Below are positions 13,241 to 17,766 of a DNA stretch of 17,766 nucleotides, piece after piece; position 1 is the first letter of the stretch; the number at the start of each line of letters is the position of its first letter. The translations under genes and the position numbers were made by a program. This DNA is from SIG469 sp964384255 (GTDB lineage Bacteria > Bacillota > Clostridia > Oscillospirales > Oscillospiraceae), in NCBI GenBank assembly GCA_964384255.1, contig CAYLKH010000046.1:1-17766 (forward strand), written 5' to 3'. The notes below the pieces were generated by a model. It had not been told where the DNA came from. It made no database searches and saw only the letters and a list, made by a program, of their open reading frames with translations.

Positions 13241-14323
13241 ATGCGAAAGCACTATATCGACAATCTGAAATGGGTCATAATGCTCCAGCTTATTCTGATG
13301 CATACCTGTATGTGCTTCAATTCGTCACGGCTGCCATTTCACTATATTGCCCCGGGATATCTGGCCATGGACGCGGTTATGTTTTTTCTGGAACCCTGGC
13401 GGCAGGGTGCGTTTTTTCTGGTTGCCGGCATGGGGATGAGATTCAGCTGCCGGCGCTCCGGCGGCCTTCATTATGCCAGGGGACGAATAACCAGGATCCT
13501 CCTGCCCTTTGCGGTGGCCAAGCTGGTGCTGCTTCCGCCCCAGTCATATCTGGCCGCCATGGTTTCCGACTATGGTTATCGGGACTATTGGGATTTTATG
13601 CGGCGGCAGTTTTGGCCAAATTTCTGGAGCTTCTATATTGGCCAGAACTCCCATTTATGGTTTTTGAAGGTGCTTTTGGTCATAACAGCCGTTTCGGGGC
13701 TGTTCCTTATTCTTTTCAACCGGGGCGACCGGCTGTGGAAGCTTTGCGCCAGGGCGGATATACGGGTAATGTATCTGCTGGCCATACCTGTCAGCGCCTG
13801 CGGTTTTATCCTCCATCGTAACGTTTATTATTACTATGGCCGATATTTTATAATCTTCCTGCTGGGATACCTGATGTTTTCTCACGACGAGGTTGTGGAC
13901 CGGGTCAGGGAGCATTGGGCCGGGTTTACCGCTGTTTCCCTGCTGCTGTTGGCGTATCTGACATACAAACTGCTGGGGACCTGCTATTACGCCATCGGCG
14001 ACCCGCTGGACGAGGCGTTGTGGTACGCCTGCGGGTGGTTCGGCAGCCTGGCCTGCATGGGGATATTCGCCCGGTTTTTCAATTTCAGCAACCGGGTGAC
14101 AGAATATTTTTCCGGGTCCAGCTTCCATGTTTATCTGGTGCATCACACCATATTGCTGTATTCAGCCTGGTTCATCAACCGCCAGAGCCACAATATCGCC
14201 CTCAATTATATTCTTGTCATCCTGTTTACCACCGTATTGAGCTTTGTTTCATACGAATTCTGGCGGCACATCCCGGGATTCAGAGCGCTGTTTGGAATCT
14301 TCCCCCGGAAAAATAAATCATAG
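13241..14323 (+). CDS. Acyltransferase-3 family integral membrane protein
   Basis: A 360-residue protein with about ten hydrophobic segments; start ATG 13241, seven bases after AAGGAG (a GTG six bases earlier lies too close to it). The N-terminus R-K-H-Y-I-D-N-L-K-W...L-M-H-T, the R-G-R-I-T-R-I-L-L-P-F segment (~residues 79-89), and S-H-L-W-F-L-K-V-L-L before mid-protein are hallmarks of the acyltransferase-3 (PF01757-type) family, which transfers acyl groups (often acetyl or succinyl) to envelope glycans and other acceptors. The acceptor here is unknown. It stands alone between two promoters; possible partners in the window are the CapA-like lipoprotein and the DUF368 transporter, but they are not adjacent. 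Confidence 0.88.
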   Translation: MRKHYIDNLKWVIMLQLILMHTCMCFNSSRLPFHYIAPGYLAMDAVMFFLEPWRQGAFFLVAGMGMRFSCRRSGGLHYARGRITRILLPFAVAKLVLLPPQSYLAAMVSDYGYRDYWDFMRRQFWPNFWSFYIGQNSHLWFLKVLLVITAVSGLFLILFNRGDRLWKLCARADIRVMYLLAIPVSACGFILHRNVYYYYGRYFIIFLLGYLMFSHDEVVDRVREHWAGFTAVSLLLLAYLTYKLLGTCYYAIGDPLDEALWYACGWFGSLACMGIFARFFNFSNRVTEYFSGSSFHVYLVHHTILLYSAWFINRQSHNIALNYILVILFTTVLSFVSYEFWRHIPGFRALFGIFPRKNKS

Positions 14324-14340
14324 CCCTGTTTCAGACAACC

Positions 14341-14380
14341 GTACCCCAAATTTATTGTAATGTCGATAAATTTGGGGTAC
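14341..14380. promoter_or_regulatory. Perfect 15-bp inverted repeat overlapping ansA promoter
   Basis: GTACCCCAAATTTAT (14341-14355) and its complement at 14366-14380 enclose a 10-base loop. The right arm runs through the spacer and into the first bases of the -10 hexamer of the putative ansA promoter. No T-run follows, so an operator for a dimeric repressor is the favoured reading; a hairpin terminator for the acyltransferase gene, which ends 18 bases before, is the alternative. Confidence 0.6.
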
Positions 14381-14383
14381 AAT
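14355..14383 (+). promoter_or_regulatory. Putative promoter of ansA operon
   Basis: TTGTAA (14355-14360), 17-bp spacer, TACAAT (14378-14383). The -10 matches five of six bases and the -35 four of six. Its interest lies in the overlap with the inverted repeat. Confidence 0.5.
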
Positions 14384-14467
14384 AGTATCCTGAAAACTAT
14401 CCGGCAATCAGATCGTCAAAAAAACTGACATCAGATAACCATGATAACTGTAAAGAGAGGACAATTT

Positions 14468-15472
14468 GTGGAAAGAAAAAATATCCTTATGATAGGCACC
14501 GGCGGGACCATCGCCTCAGAAATGAGCAGCAGCGGCCTGACTCCCGAGCTTACCACCGCCCAGCTTTTGAAATATATTCCGGACATTTCCCACATCTGTA
14601 ATGTAGACTGCGTCCAGCTTTTCAGCCTTGACAGCAGCAATATGCAGCCCCGCCACTGGGTCGAAGTGGCCAACACCATCCGGGACAATTATCAAAGCTA
14701 CGACGGTTTTGTCATCAGCCACGGGACCGACACCATGGCCTACACCGCCGCCGCATTGAGCTATCTGGTCCAAAACAGCCCAAAGCCCATCGCCCTGACC
14801 GGTGCGCAAAAGCCCATCGGCTTTGAAACCACCGACAGCAAGCAGAACCTCAGGGACGCTTTCGCCGTCGCCGCGTCCGACATGGCCGGGGTCATGCTGG
14901 TTTTCAACGGAAAGATAATTCTCGGCACCCGGGCCAGAAAGACCCGGAGCAAAAGCTTTGAAGCCTTTTCAAGCATCAACTATCCGTTTTTGGGCATCGT
15001 TCAGGACGGGCGGATCATCCGGTATATCTGCCCAAAAAGCGACGACGCCCCCAGGTTTTACGATTCGGTCAACAGCCGCGTAGCCCTGATGAAGCTTATC
15101 CCCGGCACCGGTTCCCAGCTGCTTACATGGCTGCTGGAACGCAACGACGCCGTTATGATCGAAAGCTTTGGAGTTGGCGGACTGCCCATATACGACGGCG
15201 ACGATTATTACACGGCGGTCAAGGCAGGGCTGGACGCAGGCAAAACCATCGTGGTCACGACCCAGGTGGAAAACGAGGGTAGCGACCTTTCCATCTACCA
15301 TGTTGGCACCTATATCAAGCACAATCTGCCCATTCTCGAAGCCTACGACATGACCACCGAGGCTGCAACAGCCAAGCTGATGTGGATACTCGGCCAGACC
15401 AGCGATCGCGAAAAAATCAGGGAGCTGTTTTACGCCCCCGTTGCATCAGATATTTTTACCATCCAAAGCTGA
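14468..15472 (+). CDS. ansA: Type I L-asparaginase
   Basis: The chosen start is GTG 14468, seven bases after AGAGAGG, giving 334 residues, the normal size of AnsA enzymes. An in-frame ATG at 14441 lacks a ribosome site. The enzyme hydrolyses L-asparagine to aspartate and ammonia. Seen motifs: M-I-G-T-G-G-T-I-A-S near the N-terminus with the nucleophilic Thr, S-H-G-T-D-T-M-A-Y-T-A with the second Thr-Asp pair, L-T-G-A-Q-K-P, and K-T-R-S-K-S-F-E-A-F-S-S, matching the region that follows the catalytic Lys in this family. No signal peptide, consistent with the cytoplasmic type I form. Followed after 14 bases by an oxidoreductase gene, so probably a two-gene operon under the palindrome-overlapped promoter. 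Confidence 0.93.
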   Translation: MERKNILMIGTGGTIASEMSSSGLTPELTTAQLLKYIPDISHICNVDCVQLFSLDSSNMQPRHWVEVANTIRDNYQSYDGFVISHGTDTMAYTAAALSYLVQNSPKPIALTGAQKPIGFETTDSKQNLRDAFAVAASDMAGVMLVFNGKIILGTRARKTRSKSFEAFSSINYPFLGIVQDGRIIRYICPKSDDAPRFYDSVNSRVALMKLIPGTGSQLLTWLLERNDAVMIESFGVGGLPIYDGDDYYTAVKAGLDAGKTIVVTTQVENEGSDLSIYHVGTYIKHNLPILEAYDMTTEAATAKLMWILGQTSDREKIRELFYAPVASDIFTIQS

Positions 15473-15486
15473 AAGGAAGAACAGAA

Positions 15487-16485
15487 ATGAAAGCAGTTGA
15501 ATTTAGCGCCCATGGTGGCCCCGAGGTCATGAACGTCATCGATATCCCCATCCCCCAGCCGGGAAACGGCGAAATACTTATCCATATGCAAAGCGCGGGA
15601 ATATCCCGGCCGGACCTTCTTATGCGTACCGGCGCATATCCCTGGACCAACCATATCCTCCCTTTCCGTCCCGGTCTTTACGGCGCGGGTATCGTGGCCG
15701 CTCTTGGGGACGGCGTAGATGACTACTCCGTCGGCCAGCGGGTATATGTTGAGCATCCAATCACCTGCGGCTGCTACAGCGAATACAAGACAGCCCCGAT
15801 CCAGTATGTTACTCCCGTTCCCGACGGCACCGACCTTTCTCTGGCGTCCATCGCCACCAGCTCCCTTATCGTATGGGGTATGCTGACCGAATGCTTTCCC
15901 CACAGTGAGGGCAAGACCCTGTATATTCAGGGCGCGGCGGGCAGCATAGGCACCGCAGTCTGCCAGATAGCTCCCCTGCTGGGGATACGCGTTATCGCCA
16001 GCGCCAGCACTGAGGACAAGTGCCAGTATCTGCGTTCCATGGGAAATGCCGATGTTTTCTGCTACACCGCCGAAAACGTGGCCGAAAAGGTAAACTCCCT
16101 TACCGGCGGCAGAGGCGCTGACATAATAATGGACCAGTCTGTAGGCGAAGGTTTCTTAAACCAGCTGGGCTATCTGGCGCCTATGGGTACCATACTTATT
16201 TACAACCACACCAGAGGCGACGACACCGGAAACATCGTGACCGCCATGACCGACCGTTTTGGCGACTGCCCCGGTATTCGGGTCTTCTCGTTCCATTATT
16301 TCGACGATAAGCCCCAGCTTCTGAAGCAGAAAAAGCAGGAAATGTTCCAGCTGTTGAAAGATCAGAAGATCCGTCCCCATATTGGAGCCACCTTCCCTCT
16401 GGAAGACGTGCGCAAGGCTCACCAGCTGCTGGACTCCGGCGATTTCTTCGGCAGCATAATCCTGGATTGCAGCGAAAACCGATAA
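15487..16485 (+). CDS. Zinc-independent quinone oxidoreductase (MDR superfamily)
   Basis: The 332-residue protein starts at ATG 15487, seven bases after AAAGGAAG and 14 after the ansA stop. The N-terminal half is GroES-like (M-K-A-V-E-F...I-P-I-P-Q-P-G-N-G-E-I-L-I; S-R-P-D-L-L-M-R-T-G), and the nucleotide-binding half has Q-G-A-A-G-S-I-G-T-A-V-C-Q-I-A near residues 149-163, the A-x-x-G-x-x-G motif of NADPH-binding quinone reductases. The structural and catalytic zinc cysteine patterns of alcohol dehydrogenases are absent. Typical substrates are quinones or alpha,beta-unsaturated carbonyls; the specific one is unknown. The frame is open for 35 codons upstream inside ansA, but without a ribosome site. 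Confidence 0.9.
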   Translation: MKAVEFSAHGGPEVMNVIDIPIPQPGNGEILIHMQSAGISRPDLLMRTGAYPWTNHILPFRPGLYGAGIVAALGDGVDDYSVGQRVYVEHPITCGCYSEYKTAPIQYVTPVPDGTDLSLASIATSSLIVWGMLTECFPHSEGKTLYIQGAAGSIGTAVCQIAPLLGIRVIASASTEDKCQYLRSMGNADVFCYTAENVAEKVNSLTGGRGADIIMDQSVGEGFLNQLGYLAPMGTILIYNHTRGDDTGNIVTAMTDRFGDCPGIRVFSFHYFDDKPQLLKQKKQEMFQLLKDQKIRPHIGATFPLEDVRKAHQLLDSGDFFGSIILDCSENR

Positions 16486-16493
16486 TGCATCTA

Positions 16494-16537
16494 TAAGAAT
16501 ATATCCAAAGGTCTAAGGGCCTTTGGATATATTCTTA
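16494..16537. terminator. Long perfect hairpin after the oxidoreductase gene
   Basis: An 18-bp perfect stem (16494-16511 with 16520-16537) with an 8-nt loop begins 9 bases after the stop codon. It is A/T-rich and lacks a following T-run, so on its own it is not a classic terminator; together with the next hairpin it closes the ansA operon. Confidence 0.65.
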
Positions 16538-16544
16538 GCGTGTC

Positions 16545-16567
16545 AAAATAGTCCGTTGGACTATTTT
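16545..16567. terminator. Bidirectional terminator between convergent genes
   Basis: A perfect 10-bp stem AAAATAGTCC/GGACTATTTT with a 3-nt loop lies between the plus-strand oxidoreductase gene and the minus-strand Fic gene, 16 bases from the latter's stop. A-runs on one side and T-runs on the other allow use from both directions. Confidence 0.7.
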
Positions 16568-16583
16568 GCAGTCTCTAATGTAT

Positions 16584-17561
16584 TTAGCTGTTATATTGAT
16601 ACCTCCACGACCTGCCAACACGGATTTTTTGCAGCTTTCCGTCAATGGTCAGCTTTGCGAGGATCCGGTTAGCGGTAGCTGGCGATACTCCAAACAATTT
16701 CCGTACATCGGCATTGGTGATCGTTCCGTTAGCTTTCAAAAAATGCTCGATCTGCTGCCAACGGCGCTGTTCAGTATTCAAGTTCTCTGTATTTCCAACC
16801 TGCGCAGCTTCTATCAGCGCTTCCCTGATGGCGGAGAGCATGAACTCAATAAACGCGGTGGACTCGGCTTCGTTATTGGAACGGTTGATGGCATGATAGT
16901 ATTCGTCCTGCCGGTCATGAATAATAGACTCCACCGGGAGCCAGGCGAATATGGGCTTCCAGCGAGTCAGCAAAAGCGTGTGCCACAATCGACCAATACG
17001 CCCGTTTCCATCAGCGAAGGGATGGATCAGCTCCAGTTCATAGTGGAACACGCAGCTTTTGATAAGCATATGAAAATCGCTGTCACGTACCCAGTCCAGC
17101 AGCTCCATCACCAACCCCGGCACATAGTCGGGCAGTGTGCCAAAGTGCAAAACATTGCCCTGCTTGTCCACCACACCAACAGGGCAGGAACGGAAGCAAC
17201 CGGATTCCTCTACCAGTTCTCTGGTCATAACGCCATGGGCCCGCAGAAGATCATCCACCGAGTATGGGTCCAGCGAGTCCATCATTTCATATATCTCATA
17301 GGCATTTTTGACCTCTGTAACATCCTTTGGAGGAGCGATAATGTGTTTTCCGTTGAGAACGGCTGTGACCTGATCCAGGCTGAGTGTATTTTGCTCAATC
17401 GCCAGCGAGGAATATATCGTTCGAATACGATTCGTGCGGCGCAGCGCAGGGTTTGCAGACAAGCCTGAAGAAACGCTTATACGACCGACCAGCTCGGCGA
17501 TCTCGGCGATTTCATCCAGAATAGCTGTTGTAATCTCAAAAGGCGGTTTTTTGTTGCGCAT
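16584..17561 (-). CDS. Class II Fic protein with C-terminal winged helix
   Basis: The 325-residue protein starts at ATG 17561 with GAGGTG six bases upstream; an in-frame ATG 33 bases earlier would lie in the promoter. Residues ~51-58 (S-S-L-A-I-E-Q-N) form the inhibitory-helix motif that places a Glu (E56) over the active site, ahead of the catalytic domain, hence class II. The Fic motif H-P-F-A-D-G-N-G-R is at 180-188 and is canonical, so it should transfer AMP or another nucleotide moiety to protein hydroxyls. The last ~65 residues (F-G-V-S-P-A-T-A-N-R-I-L; V-G-R-S-W-R-Y) form a winged helix-turn-helix that may bind DNA. It has no antitoxin partner gene beside it, in line with built-in inhibition. 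Its base composition looks less GC-biased at third positions than the neighbouring genes, so it may have been acquired; this was judged by eye. Confidence 0.92.
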   Translation of the reverse strand: MRNKKPPFEITTAILDEIAEIAELVGRISVSSGLSANPALRRTNRIRTIYSSLAIEQNTLSLDQVTAVLNGKHIIAPPKDVTEVKNAYEIYEMMDSLDPYSVDDLLRAHGVMTRELVEESGCFRSCPVGVVDKQGNVLHFGTLPDYVPGLVMELLDWVRDSDFHMLIKSCVFHYELELIHPFADGNGRIGRLWHTLLLTRWKPIFAWLPVESIIHDRQDEYYHAINRSNNEAESTAFIEFMLSAIREALIEAAQVGNTENLNTEQRRWQQIEHFLKANGTITNADVRKLFGVSPATANRILAKLTIDGKLQKIRVGRSWRYQYNS

Positions 17562-17579
17562 GGCTATCACCTCGAGGTC

Positions 17580-17608
17580 AGTATAACACTTCATCGCTCA
17601 TTTATCAA
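17580..17608 (-). promoter_or_regulatory. Promoter of the fic gene
   Basis: On the minus strand: TTGATA (17608-17603), 17-bp spacer, TGT-TATACT with the -10 at 17585-17580. Four to five matches per hexamer, ideal spacing, and a TG extension make it a strong candidate. The start site would be near 17573, only about a dozen bases before the ATG. Confidence 0.7.
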
Positions 17609-17640
17609 CGCAAGAATGATTGATGAAACGAGCGATGAAG
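17589..17640. promoter_or_regulatory. Inverted repeat spanning the fic promoter
   Basis: CTTCATCGCTC (17589-17599) lies within the promoter spacer and its perfect complement GAGCGATGAAG (17630-17640) lies upstream of the -35. The similarity continues inward with ATCAA on both arms after a one-base shift. The arms bracket the -35 hexamer, as expected for an operator; the winged helix of Fic itself is one candidate binder. Confidence 0.55.
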
Positions 17641-17716
17641 CAAATATGAAACGTCATCAGTCTGATTTTGACGGAACGGATTTTGTCGAATCAGCGGCTT
17701 GAATGCGCAGTTTTAA

Positions 17717-17766
17717 GTGAAATATCCTTCGGATGTGAAATAATGACCTGCCGGTCATTGTGAAAT
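17717..17766. repeat. GTGAAAT/hairpin repeat array, cut by window edge
   Basis: GTGAAAT occurs three times (17717-17723, 17735-17741, 17760-17766). Between copies one and two is the hairpin ATCC-ttc-GGAT; between copies two and three is ATGACC-tgcc-GGTCAT. The array probably continues beyond the window. From memory, such arrays of a fixed linker alternating with variable hairpins are found in gut Firmicutes; no name is assigned. The rest of 17641-17716 shows nothing recognisable. Confidence 0.6.

Noticed and set aside
16584..17561. Toxin-antitoxin module with Fic as toxin.
   Set aside because: No small antitoxin gene is adjacent on either side, and the inhibitory motif lies in the same polypeptide, so a classical class I pair is not supported.
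17717..17766. CRISPR-like array of GTGAAAT repeats.
   Set aside because: The repeat is only seven bases, the intervening units are short hairpins of unequal length, and spacing is irregular.

Overview
The window looks like a chromosome segment of a moderately GC-rich Gram-positive bacterium of the class Clostridia, most likely a gut or sediment Oscillospiraceae-type organism. The reasons are S-layer-homology (SLH) domains, strong GGAGG-type ribosome binding sites with TTG and GTG starts, a lipobox lipoprotein, a TMADH/enoate-reductase-type flavoenzyme, and gene-free gaps filled with short palindromic dispersed repeats. The lineage is an inference from these traits; no rRNA or marker gene is present. 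No rRNA, tRNA, CRISPR array, transposase or phage gene was seen.

Layout. Positions 1-757 hold no credible gene. They are a dense set of hairpins and nested, nearly concentric inverted repeats, including a bidirectional terminator at 75-126, 40-bp perfect inverted arms at 271-310 and 581-620, and a perfect 24-bp-stem hairpin at 439-489. Positions 758-3874 (minus strand) are a probable three-gene cell-envelope cluster: a DUF368/PopT-like polyprenyl-phosphate transporter, a single-pass membrane coiled-coil protein, and a secreted GLUG/SLH surface protein. A repeat-bearing intergenic region (3875-4194) separates it from a plus-strand run: a large beta-helix protein with a Gly/Met/Pro-rich start and no signal peptide, an M3-family oligoendopeptidase, a CBS-pair protein overlapping in context with a CapA-like lipoprotein, and a two-part flavin oxidoreductase. 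These are followed by a YfcE phosphodiesterase, an acyltransferase-3 membrane protein, and a tight ansA (type I asparaginase) - quinone oxidoreductase pair. A minus-strand class II Fic protein with a promoter overlapped by a palindrome closes the window, followed by GTGAAAT/hairpin repeats that run off the edge.

How it fits together. The left cluster plausibly links lipid-carrier recycling to surface-protein display. The plus-strand genes are a mixture of peptide and amino-acid catabolism (oligoendopeptidase, asparaginase), redox enzymes (flavoprotein, quinone reductase-like) and envelope functions (CapA-like, acyltransferase), each mostly with its own promoter. They do not form one obvious pathway. 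The most unusual items are the leaderless beta-helix protein with SLH-like repeats, the concentric repeat island, and the heptanucleotide (GAACAGA) and REP-like repeat modules that recur at four intergenic sites and even supply the stop codons of two genes.
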